Positions 33,379 through 45,455 of a stretch of DNA of 64,000 bases are shown one piece after another. A program made the position numbers and the translations under genes. The DNA is from Rhynchospora pubera (taxonomy: Eukaryota > Streptophyta > Magnoliopsida > Poales > Cyperaceae): the NCBI GenBank assembly GCA_028095005.1, contig CM051461.1:166318574-166382573 (forward strand), given 5' to 3'. How positions within the stretch are numbered: position 1 is the first letter of the stretch; every line of letters starts with the position of its first letter. Below the pieces are notes generated by a model. The model saw nothing but the letters and a program-made list of their open reading frames with translations, was not told where the DNA came from and searched no databases.

Positions 33379-34447
33379 AATATACCAAATTGACATTTTA
33401 AGTTTGTTGTGTTGCATTATGTTAAACAATATTTGATAAGGACGGAAATACCCTTGATTTACTTTCCTATATAATAATTATCAAATGTCACAATAGGGTT
33501 AAAAATGAGATTTTGCTGCGCCTTTTCTAGTGAGTTATTATGACGTGATTTCACAAATTCTATCAAATAAACTCGCGCGTTTTTCTTCTGTTGTCTGCTT
33601 ATGATTATTCGAGTCATGAAAAAGGCGAATGCTTTTTGCCATTGGGTTTCAGATAAAGTGCACATATGTTCACGTGACTCAATCGAGTACTTCGTAATTA
33701 CTAAGACGAATAATAATTCCTACATTATGCTAAAGTTAGATTTAAATATAGTGACATCATGCATAAAAGTTAAGCGATCGATAATTAAAAATTAATTATA
33801 AAACGATAAATTAGAACTAACTAATTTGATACATAAGCTATTTGAAAAGTAGGCGATGGTTAATTATAGTTTTTTTCCCTATTTCACACTGAAAAAGTAA
33901 ATGAATTCAACCAGGAGAGCTTCCTGTTCACAGTACATGATATATCATTTATTCATTTATTTCTAATAAAAAGTAACACACACCTCAAATAATATTATCT
34001 ATCAAATTAGTACAAACTAAAATAAAATTACATAAAAGTCCAGTTGTCTGAATAAGCAATTTTTTTATATTAATTAAAGAAAAAAATTTATTAAAATAAT
34101 AAAATGAGATCATTGTTTTATATCTGAGTCTTTTAGACACAAAGAATTATATTCACAAAACACTAAAAGCATGTATAATTACTAATTAACAACATGGTTA
34201 ATTGAACAACAATTCAGCGTATCAAATAAATATTTCTTTTAAATGAGAAGAGATAAGTATGATAAATGAGCGATCCCACTAAAATAAAATAAGAGATGAA
34301 TAAAATCAGCAGTTAATTAATACTCAGCCACAAATTTTATTAATAGGGTCACGTACTATTTAGTACTATCAAATAAAATGATCACAAGAAAAATCATTAG
34401 TTTATAACTACGAGATCAACAATTGAATAATAAGAGATCAATACGAA
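33379..34447. other. Gene-free AT-rich stretch
   Basis: No gene or repeat end found. Open frames near 33459-33795 are on both strands, short and without recognisable features. Confidence 0.35.
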
Positions 34448-34452
34448 TATAT

Positions 34453-36214
34453 TGTTAGAGTTATGTCCTAGAAGTCAATAATTTAATGACTTAAATATTA
34501 GTTTATGTTTTGGATGATATTTTATCATCTGTTCCTAGGTTTATTATTGACAGATCATTCAGGTTGAGGATCTGAATTGTAGATCTCTGTGGATCATTCT
34601 TTAGAATGACAATAATAAATCTAAACGGTCCATAATCTTGATAATTAACAAGGAACATTAATTATCATATAAGATTAGTATGCAAGTTAAGTGATGATTA
34701 AGTTCTACAAATCATAGGTAAAGAGTTACCAACTTAATTGCATATGTATATGTTATGGAACATAGTACAGGACTTGACCCAACGAAATAAACATATGGAT
34801 TGTGTTAAGTGTCATTGTTTATTTCGTTATGATTTTGGTTCTAAGTTTGAGATGTTTATCTTTTCCACATGAGGATAGGTTCAATAAATATTGTCTACCG
34901 CTGATTCCCGATAAGGGCTGCTATACGGACTTTATTTATGTTCTCTTGAATTGTGCGGGGAAAAGCTAATCATCAAGAAAACCGTATGTCCCTCATTAAT
35001 TCACTTAGTGAGTGATGATATCTGTTTGGGCCCCTTGATGGAGTTGGATCGTATGCGCGCAACTAAGCGATCAACTCTAGATCAAGAAACGTATAATCTG
35101 CAAGAATGACACATTCCTATCTTGGATTATACGATGATATCGTGTGACATAAGAATCAAAATAGAGAAACATATTTATTCTCTTATGCAAGATTGAAATA
35201 TTGTAGCAGTACACTATTTATGCGAATTGGGAGTCATAACGTGTTGCTAGATACCGCTTATGATTATTGGAATTAAATAACGATTTAATTCCATGGCCAA
35301 CATAGCATAAATCCTCAAAGGGTCACACAAATAGGACATTAATCACACAGTGCATTATTTATTTATTCACAGCAGTAAGTTCTGTGGAAATATGATAAGA
35401 TTGATTAATTAATTATATACCGTTGCGAACCGTTATAATTAATTAAGTCAATGGATCATATAGAAATAAATTAATGCATTAACTAATCCTAAAATAATTA
35501 TTAATGAGTTAATAATTAATTTAGTTCAACACTTATTAATATAAATGGTTATATTGATGAATTGGGCCGTTATTTAAATAGCAAATATATAGCCCAATTA
35601 AAGAGCAAGGTTGAGGGACCTTAATTATATGAATTGATGGTCCAAATGAAGGGGTTTAATGGCCCATATAGGCCCATTTCGTGGCTGCCCAATATGGTGG
35701 TAGGTGGGATGGCATAGTTGTAATTATGCAAGAGGTCAATTAGGTTTTGTGCTCTATATAAGGACCACTTATGAGAGCCTCCACCTAGACTTTTCTCTCT
35801 CCTCTCTTCCTCCCATTCTAGGCCGCCACCTTCCTCCTCTCTCCCTCTTATTTGCTCATGTGTTGAGCTATTTTCTCTCCACTAAATCAAGGTTGTTGAT
35901 TGATGCAAGAGAGAAAACCATAGGGATTAGGCTTGTTCTTTGGGTATGCTAGCACGTACCTTGTAGAACGTGATTAATCCTCCTTGGTGGACTCGAGGGC
36001 GGTTACGAGACGTGGTGGAGACGGTGGAGAAGGCACGCCATCGATTCCCATGCCTTGGTCGAGCCCCGCGAATACGATTTCGCGGGAGGTATCGATTTCT
36101 CCTCTTTCTCTTTGTGTCTATTGCTTAAAGTACTAGATCTCGTGTTGCTTGTGTTTTAATTGGATTAATTAAGGGTAATTAGTCACAAAATTAAAATTGG
36201 GCAATTTCCTAACA
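34453..36214 (+). repeat. LTR of outer Copia element, upstream copy (solo-LTR configuration)
   Basis: 1762 bp, beginning TGTTAGAG and ending CCTAACA. It is flanked on both sides by tatat (34448-34452 and 36215-36219), so this copy by itself looks like a solo LTR with an intact 5-bp target duplication. It is followed by host-like DNA rather than by a primer-binding site. It differs from the copy at 49385-51146 at only two positions that I noticed (gggctgctat against gggctgttat; tgcaagatt against tgcaggatt). A TATA-like ctctatataagg at about 35752 is followed by a CT-rich tract, which fits an LTR promoter. Confidence 0.85.
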
Positions 36215-36435
36215 TATATAACTATTGAATTTAAAATTTGAAAATCCAATCATTTCTTGTTTAACAGAATTTAAGGAATATCCATGCAACTATAGAACTA
36301 TATAGCCGCTGCCAATTCTTCTAAAAAAAAAAAAACTATAGAACTATATAATTAAACCTCAACCGATGAATATATACTATGATTCGGGCTCCGCGAGGAT
36401 ACCACCATGATCCTTTTCCACTTTGATATCATTAA

Positions 36436-36757
36436 GGGCCTGATCGGAAATTATAAATTTAGCGTGAGAATCGGAAATGGAATTTTTTCTTTTCTAAATT
36501 TTCTGATAAGAACTGAGGAAGGAGGTGTGCGAGAGTTCATTTCACGAGAGTTGGCGAGAAAATTTTGGCTCCGTAAATTCCGCTCAGAAACCAAGAAATT
36601 TGGCGAGAATTCGTTTCGGCCGTTGGATCTTTTCTTTCTCCGGTGAGCGATTGAACTCTCGCGATTTCCTCTTATCACTGCTGATCGCCAGAACGATTTC
36701 GCGTCAAATTTCTTTTCTTTTTTTTTTTCGCGCTTGTTTGCGTTTCCGATCAGGGCC
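36436..36757. mobile_element. MITE with GGGCCTGATCGGAAA ends
   Basis: Inverted ends GGGCCTGATCGGAAA and TTTCCGATCAGGGCC are flanked by taa (36433-36435 and 36758-36760), which fits PIF/Harbinger target preference. The interior is unusually GC-rich for the area. Duplicate copy at 51368-51691. Confidence 0.75.
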
Positions 36758-37280
36758 TAATACGGTTAAACAGGAAATGTTACATTTCCAAGGAAGTTGC
36801 AACTTGCAAACCGTTATTGACTTGTATATTGTTTGGATAAAAGAAAAGTATGTATACCAATGAGCAGCAAAAGTGAAAACTTGTGGTAGAGTAGTCATAT
36901 CTAATTACTTGATATTTATGGGAGAATTAAATGGAAAATTATTAAACTGGTTCCAGTCCTCTCTGGAATTCTACGGTTAAAATGATTTCATCTGGACTGA
37001 TTAGGTAAAATAAGTTCAGACCTGAAAAATTAATAAAATGGGTCAACCGTCCCAACTGAAATTGTGTGCAACAAATTTTATAGTTGAGTTTTGGATCCAT
37101 TATCTCCATGCAAGATATACCTTGTCTTTTATTACTAAATCAGAAATTAATTATCATATTAAAAAAATGGTTGTATTAGATATACATATACTGAGTTCAC
37201 TTCTATTGGAATTACTAAGTAACATATAAGGAAAAGTCTCATATATTAATTAAGTTGCTTTTATTAGAAAATAAGTTTTA

Positions 37281-37439
37281 GGGGCCGTTTGGATCGTTTA
37301 GGAATTTGGGAAAGTTGCAATTCCTAGGAATAAATTTATTAGAAAATGTGCAACTTTGTGAAGAATTTGGATTGTTTATAATAAATTTATGGTAGGAAGA
37401 TGAAATTCTCCAAATTCCTTGGGGAATCCAAACAGCCCC
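37281..37439. mobile_element. Tourist-like MITE, GGGGCCGTTTGGAT family
   Basis: Ends GGGGCCGTTTGGAT and ATCCAAACAGCCCC with tta on both sides (37278-37280 and 37440-37442). Closely related to 7456-7623. Duplicate copy at 52215-52373. Confidence 0.85.
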
Positions 37440-37730
37440 TTAGTAACTTAACTTAGTAGCATCTACAAAGTTTCCTAAAAAAATTTAGTAATTTACCTTT
37501 TTTGAGTTTTTCCAGTCGAGCTACTAGTTGAATTCTAACACATCATACTGTGTCCATCATAAGTTCATAATGAATTTCTTCTATTGGTGTATTGCAAAAA
37601 ATAAGGACTTCATGAAAACTTCACTGCATTTTGGGCATTTGTCTTAACATTCTAGTCGATTGAATACTAAATAGTTTAATTTATTATTAATATTTGAATA
37701 CTAAATTAATAATTTAATTTATTATTAATA

Positions 37731-37753
37731 TTTGGGCATTTGTCTTAACATTC
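37731..37753 (+). repeat. 23-bp templated sequence at the duplication junction
   Basis: The 23 bases starting tttgggcatttgtc at 37731 are an exact copy of 37630-37652, about 100 bases upstream. The second copy of the flank (ending 52668) has no such repeat at this point. The four bases tttg are shared by the flank end and the copied piece, so they act as microhomology. Confidence 0.85.
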
Positions 37754-40299
37754 GTGCACTTGTAAGAGATTTGTCATTTTTTATTCTCCCAGATGGTTTA
37801 AGATCTCTTCTTGAAATTTTTACTGGTAGTCACAAATATGATAAGGAGCTTAAGTAATTTATTTGAGAATTTTTGGAGACCGAAAACTGTTGTTTTGTTG
37901 GATTCCATTAGTTACGTTTTTTGGTAAATTACTGTTTTTCTAAGTATTCAAACTAGTTGAAATTAATTAGAAAACTCCTTGTTTGATCTCCTTTCAGTTA
38001 TGGGATGTTGAAAGAACTTTCTAAATGAATTTAAACAAGTTTGGTTGTTTAAAATTGAGAATTTGTACACGGAATTTACTTATAGCAAACGATACGCAAA
38101 GATGCTTGAAAATCGTTAATTGGAAACAAAGTGCTTGTATGTGCTAACTTTGTTTTGTAGGTGGATAGTGGGTTTAGTATGACTCAAGACTCAATGCCTT
38201 GTGGTTGTATTTGAATGCATGTGTGAATGTTTGTAATGCGGCCTTTGGTGCCATTAATTAATTAATTTGTTGATTAATTTTTGATGTAACTTGTGAGGCT
38301 TGCATGCCCCTAAGGTTAGGATGGGAATAGGATGTTTTCACATGTATTTTGTACCTTTATTTTATATAGGATTTAGATCCTTATAGAATTTAGTGGGAGG
38401 GACAAGGATTAGATTAGTTTTGCTCCATGGACGATGTGGCGAAACTAATGCAAGCGGGAGCCATACAAACCCACAACTATGAGATGCTTATATGTGATTG
38501 CTTGTGATTGCTATGAATTGTCATAGGCTAGGTATGGGTGTATGCTTACATGACCACCAAACAAGTGTCACTTAATTGATAGTCCCAAACAAAACATGAT
38601 TAAGTTAAATCGCCCTCCTTCTCTCTATCCCCTTCTAACGTGTATGATCGTTCATTGATGCATTCTCGCCGACGCGGGACATCGTGTTCCATCATCCGTG
38701 TCGGGGTGTAAATCGGATTTACTAGGAGCAAATAGAGAAAGGTTACTTAACGATGTTTTCTAATCGGATTGGACATCGGGGCAAAGTTTGTGGATGTACA
38801 TGTGATATTTCACAAACCAAGAATCATATGGAATGATTGGTTGGAGAACCTACTCTATCTAGTTGTTATGGTGTCACGCCGACGCTAGCATCATCTCAAT
38901 GAAAATAGGGATCTTGGAAAACCTACTACATTAGGGACATTAAATAAATGTAGTGGGAGTTTTATTTGTTATAAATAAAACAATTGCATAAACTATATGA
39001 CCGTAAATTGATTTTGTTATAGATGTTTAAATTGTTAATTTTGTTGCGATCAATCTTTGAAAATAAACAAACTCGTTTCTAAAAGGTAGTTACTTGAAAG
39101 AGTAATACCGATTCCTAAGACACGATCTTAGTGAAGAGAAACTTGAGTATGTCAATTCCCAAAACTTTCCTCAAACTACCCGAACGTAGCATCGCGATGA
39201 TTGATTGACTTTTGGCGAAAAGTTATTCAATAAAGCGTATGGCTAGTATCCTCATTCAAAATTTCTAGACCTTTGAATTAGAGAATTCATATGGACTAGA
39301 TTTAACTCGTACGCTCTCATCCACTTACTCAAGAAAGTGTTCTTGGAGAAAGTAGATATTAACTCCATCATTTATGATCGAGTATAAAGAGTATGAGTTG
39401 ACAAAGAGATTCTTCTTTTATAAAAGGATACATGAACGTTTCATTGGCTTACAAATCGAAAGATTTAAGTAGCTAATTGATAACTAGAGATATTGATCTC
39501 CGATATCAAGGATTATTGATATTGTCATACGATCTCTTTCTAGTATTAAAGGATATGAAGTTACCTTCTTCGCACACTTGTTGATGCAAAAAGGTAATTG
39601 GTTAAGTATTCAAGAAATACTTCACCAAGGTATGAGTTGAAATTTCGAGACTCTCATTTATGACCATACGCCACATGAGATATTTCATTTGCCGTTTATG
39701 GGAGGCATTTGAAAGGTTGTCCGAAATACCATGATTGTGACGATTAGAAATATTCTAATCCTAAAGTGTATTTGTCGTTCAAATATCTCACTATCTCTAA
39801 TTTAGACTAGTAACATGATACTAGTTCATATGCTCGCATTTGACGAAATGTGTTAGCAATGAAGAATAAGAGAATGTTCGAGAGATGTAAAGTAAACTCC
39901 GTATAGGAAATGACTTGTTCGTCTAAGTCATTACCATTGAATACGTATAGTTACCTTTATTAAGAGTTTGTTTAGAATTGAAGGTTGCATACCTTAATTC
40001 TAAAACCTCTCAAAAACGTCTCCATTTCATATTCGATGATGGATGATTATGTTTAGTAAAAGACAAGTTCTTTTATTATGGATTTGTTTATATGATTTCA
40101 TGCATCTTGATTGAATTTGCTTGAAATAGATAAGCAAGTTTTGAATGACAAATAGGATGCGTAAGACTTGACATAAAGTATTTGACTTTCATGTTATATA
40201 TAATCGCTTAGTCACATACATAAACGAGAATCGCATTACGAGAGTCTCCGTAACGTAGAGCTCGTAATTCAATTCGATTTCAAATCGATTGATATGCGA

Positions 40300-41014
40300 A
40301 TCATGTTTATTAAATGGCAAAAGCACCTTTAACCTATGAAGGTTTAAGGACAAGTGAATTAATTAGGACTTATACATATCGATGTATAAAGACCTATAAG
40401 TACTTGTGTAATGAAAGGTTGTTGATACTTTACTACTTAACCAACGATCATTGTAGATATTAACATATCTATTTGATAAGGTATAAGTATGAACCTTTTG
40501 ACTAGTTCAAAGGAGTTCAAGAGTGAAGTTTAAAAGACCGTTCAAGAAAAATGGAAGTCTTACAAATAATCGTGGCAAATAAGTAGTTAAGTCATATGAT
40601 TTGAAGTATTATCTAAAGAGTATGAAAGTAGTTTCATAACTCGCTCCATGAGGAATAATATGTCCAAGAATGGAGGTATCGAACAATATTTTGTATAGTT
40701 CGATCGGTAATAAATCAAATTGACTTATTCGACTCGTATTAGGGAATTATGTTTGAGGACAATATTGTTTACACTGAATGGTGTTCCATCGAAGTCTATT
40801 GAGGAAGGTATCTTACGAGATTTTGATCTCTAAGTATAATACTTCTCGAGATTTGGTGTTGAGAAGCTTATTTCAAGTATTGTTGACTTGTAAGCTTAAA
40901 CCAAATAAGACACTATATATTTGTAGGATGCTTTATATTAAAAGGCACTACTTCCACGAATATGATAAGAACAAAGTAGTTGTTGCTAATCATAATGTAG
41001 TCTTGATGAATTGA
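40300..41014 (+). pseudogene. Copia integrase remnant
   Basis: Broken-frame matches to Copia integrase appear in order. Around 40770-40820 the sequence reads LNGVPSKSIEEG, recalling the usual LNRVPSKSVEKTPYE. At 40880-41010 it reads KLKPNKTLYICRMLYIKRHY and FHEYDKNKVVVANHNVVLMN, recalling the K..KC.FVGYP...GYYFY....KVFVAR..VFLE block at the end of integrase. Many stops and frameshifts separate them. Not functional. Confidence 0.75.
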
Positions 41015-41239
41015 AATTCTCAAGAAGAAGTAGTGGGAGTAAAGTGAGCATTAAAATAGTTTATGCATCACTACAAGAAGTACTCTTATGGGAAACTTGT
41101 CACTCCATACATGGTACTTAGTGGGAGTTGAGCGAAACTTCATTCACAAGTTGTTTTGAAAGAAGTTTAATAGTACGCTCCTTCCAATGATGACTCAACC
41201 ATCTCACGAGTTGATGATGTTCGAGAAACTCATGGAATA

Positions 41240-42350
41240 TATGAGGAATCAAGAACTCGTTCAACAAATCGTTGTAGAAGAAGTTCATGAACCTCAAGTA
41301 CCAATCCTACAAAAGATCAACGAGAGTTGATTGCCTAAGCCGTTTTGGTGCATTGGCTTCACGACATTCTCAAACTTAGCATATGAGAATCCGTTGATAA
41401 ACAAGAAAAACGATGGAACGATCCGATCCCACATATATGGTTTGAATTCATATGATCTTTAAATAAAATCCATGTATATCAACAAGGTATAGACCTTGGT
41501 TGATGTTCATGAAGGAGCAATCCATCAAGAACGTTTTAGATCTTCAAAAGGGAAGATCGACATGGATAACAAATCGACTATGTACAAAGCACGGCTTCTC
41601 GCTTGTAGCTATGTCTAAGTCAATGACTAGTTGACTACGTACAAAGCACAACCTCTTGCTTGTGGCTATGTAAAAGTCAATGAAGATCATTCTGGCAATA
41701 GTTGTATTTCATATATGTTGATATATGGAAAAACACATAAAACCGCCTTCTTCGTATGAATGAAGGATGATGTTGTGCATTTGACACAAATCGAGGTTTT
41801 ATGTATTGCTAAAAACATACGCATGCTTCAAGGATCCATAAATGGATTAAAGCAAGTGTTGTGAAGATTGGAATAAAAGTTTTGACAAGGAAGTCAAGGA
41901 GTTGAACTTCGTCAAAAGTATCTTGTATAAACAAGATATTCAGTGGGAGCATAATTGTATTACTTGTATTGTTCAAGATAACAATTCATTAAATTGGGAA
42001 TAACATTAAGAAAATGAATATTGTCGAGATCTCTTTGGAGAATGCTTTCTCAAATGAGAACTTGGGCGAAGTCACCTAATCCTAGGAAACAAAATCTATA
42101 AAGATAGATTATGATGGATGTTAGGTTTGAGCAAATATGCATATATTGACGAAGTGTTCTAGAAACACGAAAGTTACACTCCAAGAAAGGATGTCTAACT
42201 ATACGTCACATGGCATGACTTGAGTGTTTTAACTCGGTCTATTGCAACTCGATTCGAGAAAGTGCATGAAATAGTTCAAGCATTCCTTCATTATGAGTTT
42301 CATTGTGTACGCCATATTTATGCATATGCCCCAATGTGTAGTATCCAAAA
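41240..42350 (+). pseudogene. Copia reverse transcriptase remnant
   Basis: Traces in broken frames: YKARLLACSYV (about 41586-41615), from the KARLVAKGYTQ block; a KTAFF remnant (about 41740), from DVKTAFLNG; and LQGSINGLKQ at about 41828-41860, from L..SIYGLKQASR. These are followed by a frameshifted counterpart of SWN..FD.EVK. The YVDD catalytic box is not readable. A partial direct repeat of about 60 bases lies within it (41580-41615 and 41640-41675, both reading tacaaagcac..c..cttg). Confidence 0.75.
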
Positions 42351-42355
42351 GATAT

Positions 42356-43994
42356 TGATGAGTGGATTTTATATGCATGTTCAGGTACTGTTTTGTCTCC
42401 AAACTAAGTCAACTGTCTTGAGTTTACATAGTTTAGGTAGTTTATATAAGTTTAGGTTAGTTTAATTAGAGTTTTTATGTCAAGAATGAGTTACTACCAT
42501 AGTTTCTAATTTTATTGCAGATTCTGGACAAGAAATGACTTGGATAAGTCCATAAAGTTGAAGAGCTCGTTCTAAGCTTTCCAACGGATCTTGAATCACC
42601 TCAAACGGAGTTCGGATGAAGGAGATATGCCCAAAATACTGACAGGACGCAGTGCTGACATTTTCCTGCGACCCGCTGAAAGGCCCAGCGGCCCGCAGAC
42701 CTGGAACTGCCAAATTTAGCAGAAACGCCCGATTTGGCAATTCTATATTCGGATGGCGGTTTCTACCGACTCCAGGTGCATCCAGAGCACGTCTTCAGCT
42801 ATTTCCAGCGTTTCTACACCTTCCCAAAGCCTATTAAAGACCTGTTTGAGGAGAACAAGGAAGAGAACAAGAGGAGACCAAATCCAAGGTCAAGTTAGGG
42901 TTAGATATTGAGTTATTTGAGAGTTAGGTCTCAAGTCCAGATCGTGGCAGCGCCAAGCAGGTTGATTGCGACAGCAAGAAACGTGTTTGATAGGAGATTT
43001 CGACACACGCAAGAGCAATTGGTTGTAATCTTTCCTTATTCTCATTTTCTCTTGTGTTTGTATGATGTCTTTTAGTTGTTGATTGTTTGTTTTAGGGCTA
43101 TGGTTGTAAACTCGAATTCTTAGTTGTTGATTGCATGTTTATTTAGTTTATTTTATATCTTTGTGTTTTATACCTTGCTTGAATTGCTTGAATTGATTAT
43201 GCCATGATTGTCTAAGTAGATTTGTTTACACCCGTTAAGTAGAGCTCGCTTAATTGCTAGGTGGTTAAGTCCAAATAAACTTAGACTATTAGGCATGGTT
43301 ATGATTAACATGAAGGTTGTAAACTGAAAGGTTAAACCAGGACTAATTAACGAGAGTTAAGTCCTTTCCAAGAGTGAAAACTCAAGGATTTCATAGGTTA
43401 GAAAGGTATAAACTTGTAGAAACTAGACCAAGAAACGATAGTTGAAATCTAGATTCTATACGAGGGAAATTGGGTTAATTAATTGATAACCAGACCTAAA
43501 CGAGAGTTTGATCTAGGGACCTTAATTAAGCCATTATCCCTGCACAATTATCAACTGAATTAAGTCAATTTGCAACCACATCGCTAATCCTAGCGGGCCG
43601 CTGAGTGAATCAGCGAGGTTGTCTATGCCCGCCAAGTAGCCAGCGACCAGTCTAATAGATCAGCGACCTAAGTTCTTTTAGCGGGCCGCTACGAGAGTCA
43701 GCGGGCCGCTGGAACTGGGACTAAGAAGAAGTGTTAGCAACCAGAAACCCTAGAATTACGTGACTTGTTGAATCTCTCTTATTAATTCTTGTTTTGACCT
43801 TGAACTAGACTTAGGATTTAGACTCACCTACAACCCTTAATTTACTTAAGAGTTGAACCGTCTATCTAGTTTAGTAAAGTAAAAGACTAATATTCCAACA
43901 CCGTCCCTGTGGATTCGACCCTCAAGCTGTTCTACAAACGATTAGATCGGCAGACACGAGGTTTTTATTTTGAGACTTGGTTTCCCATCGATCA
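42356..43994 (+). repeat. 5' LTR of the nested gypsy element
   Basis: Begins TGATGAGTGG and ends CGATCA, giving the short inverted termini TGAT and ATCA. It contains several copies of a GC-rich near-palindrome (AGCGGGCCGCT or AGCGGCCCGC) near 42678, 43592, 43679 and 43699. Confidence 0.92.
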
Positions 43995-43998
43995 AAAT

Positions 43999-44016
43999 TG
44001 GCGCCGTTGCCGGGGA
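43999..44016 (+). other. Primer-binding site (tRNA-Asp)
   Basis: TGGCGCCGTTGCCGGGGA lies four bases after the 5' LTR and is complementary to the 3' end of plant tRNA-Asp, the primer reported for Athila and related elements (from memory). Confidence 0.85.
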
Positions 44017-44139
44017 CGGTTTGCTCGAATATTGGTATTTTGCTTTAGTAATTTAGCATAGACACCCTTATATCCTTGTATCTTACTTATTTTGTCTTAT
44101 CTTATCTTAAAAAAAAAACCAAAAATATTTTCTATCACC

Positions 44140-45291
44140 ATGTTTCCTTCTTTTCAGGTACGTGAGCAAGAGACGGAGGATAATTGGAAGGAAATCAACC
44201 ACATGAATAGACAATTTGGACTTAATGCGAACATGAGTGAATTTGACCGTGCTTTTCACACCGTGCAAAACACGATCAATATTGCATGTGGAGACAACCA
44301 GAACTTCAGCAACCCCATCGGATTCGACGAACCTTTTGACTGTCAAACAGATCGTTCGAGATTCGTATGGAGGGAACCTGAAGCACAAAACATGACTGCT
44401 AGTTTTAGCGACCCGCCGGGAGATCCTGCGACCCGCTGGAACCTCAACAGACAGACATACAATTCTGGTTTGAATGATTTTCCTTCTTTTGCTTTGGACA
44501 ATCATGGTTTAGTGTCTCAACCATACCATAGGTCTATTTTTTTTCCTAGTTTTGATAATTTCCGATCATCTACGCAAATGTCAAGTGTTGAATCAAGGTT
44601 TGAGGAATTTAAAAAGAACCAAATCGAATTTAATGAGAAACTTTTGAAAGAAATGAAATCTATATCATCTTCTCTCAATACTCTCATTACCCATCATCAA
44701 AGGATGTTAGAGACTAATAATTCTTCATATAGACCACACAATGAACAAAACAATGAATTGACTTTGTATAGTGATTGTGAATTTGAAAACTCTAGTTCCA
44801 AGAAGACCCAAATTTGGTTAGATACCAACAAAACTGAAAGCAAACAAGTTGAGAATAGGGAGGTACAAGAGGAATTTGATGAACCAAAGTACATACCACC
44901 TCCTCCCTATATCCCTCCAATTCCATTTCCACAAAGATTATTTAGGGCTGAAATTGTCAAATCTAATGAGTTGGAATTGAAGCATCCTCCAATTGAGAAC
45001 ATGAATGATGAACTTGAAGAGAAGAAAGATGGTGACACTACTCTCAAAGTCGAGGCATCCGACAACACGAATGAGAAGTTCAACCAAATTGACTTGAGCA
45101 CTCTTAGAAGATGTTTGGAGAAACTTGATGTGATGGAAGACAACAAATCGCAAATCAAGTATCACATCATAATTGAGCCAAGGAAGATGACATCCAAAGA
45201 AGAACACTCCAAACATATTTCAAAGGACCCGCTCAAGCACTTTTGGGAGAACTATGATGCGTGGAGAGGGAGAAAAGTGAAGATAAGATGA
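44140..45291 (+). CDS. Gag-like protein of the nested gypsy element
   Basis: The first ATG in the frame is at 44140 (MFPSFQVREQ), giving 383 aa; the frame stays open further upstream without an ATG. It has no zinc knuckle, protease DTG, or polymerase motif. The stretch at about 146-200 (FEEFKKNQIEFNEKLLKEMK) is likely coiled coil. Around residue 265-280 is YIPPPPYIPPIPFPQRL, matching the PPxPFPQRL motif that lies between gag and protease in plant gypsy polyproteins. The C-terminal third is acidic and ends WENYDAWRGRKVKIR. It therefore looks like a Gag C-terminal/linker segment kept when pol was deleted. An open frame of this length in a young element suggests it may still be translated. Confidence 0.7.
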   Translation: MFPSFQVREQETEDNWKEINHMNRQFGLNANMSEFDRAFHTVQNTINIACGDNQNFSNPIGFDEPFDCQTDRSRFVWREPEAQNMTASFSDPPGDPATRWNLNRQTYNSGLNDFPSFALDNHGLVSQPYHRSIFFPSFDNFRSSTQMSSVESRFEEFKKNQIEFNEKLLKEMKSISSSLNTLITHHQRMLETNNSSYRPHNEQNNELTLYSDCEFENSSSKKTQIWLDTNKTESKQVENREVQEEFDEPKYIPPPPYIPPIPFPQRLFRAEIVKSNELELKHPPIENMNDELEEKKDGDTTLKVEASDNTNEKFNQIDLSTLRRCLEKLDVMEDNKSQIKYHIIIEPRKMTSKEEHSKHISKDPLKHFWENYDAWRGRKVKIR

Positions 45292-45334
45292 GTAAATGCA
45301 AGGTGGTCAAGCTAGTGACCTAAAACAAGCGCTT

Positions 45335-45352
45335 CTTGGGAGGCAACCCAAG
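45335..45352 (+). other. Conserved hairpin CTTGGG-AGGCAA-CCCAAG
   Basis: A perfect 6-bp stem with a 6-base loop, within gcgcttcttgggaggcaacc. The same wording follows pol in many plant Athila/Tat elements (from memory). It lies 43 bases after the stop codon of the gag-like frame, so it is likely an RNA-level element. Confidence 0.75.
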
Positions 45353-45455
45353 GCTCAAAATTTTCATTTTCTCTCATTTAGATTAATTTAGGTTTAGTTG
45401 TTTTAGTTAGATATAACTTATCAATTGTTGTTGTTGGTTTTAGGTTTGAAGAAAG

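Larger units (their letters stand above)
36215..37734 (+). repeat. Duplicated host flank, upstream copy
   Basis: 1.52 kb that is not part of the LTR but is repeated almost base for base at 51147-52668. The differences seen are one-base length changes in homopolymers and an extra C at 51370. It contains two MITEs, also duplicated. It ends abruptly at aatatttg, where the two copies diverge. Confidence 0.9.
37754..42355 (+). mobile_element. Decayed internal region of the outer Copia element, first part
   Basis: This is what remains of the Copia interior before the nested insertion. The 5' leader with the primer-binding site is missing or beyond recognition. 37754-40300, where gag and protease should lie, holds no readable coding sequence. 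Integrase and reverse transcriptase traces follow in the correct Copia order (INT before RT). It continues at 48683 after the nested element; one copy of gatat at 42351-42355 belongs to the nested element's target duplication. Confidence 0.8.

Noticed and set aside
36407..36863. Overlapping 79-112-codon frames, repeated near 51355-51694
   Set aside because: They lie in a GC-rich MITE with taa target duplication and appear twice only because the flank is duplicated.
34453..37734. Reading the 3.28-kb duplicated block as one long LTR
   Set aside because: The block ends in TTTG rather than CA, its outer flanks do not match, and a clear TGTTAG...CTAACA unit of 1762 bp with tatat on both sides lies within it.
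42480..42837. Minus- and plus-strand frames repeated at 47172-47529
   Set aside because: Both pairs lie in the two LTRs of the nested gypsy element; non-coding LTR sequence open by chance.
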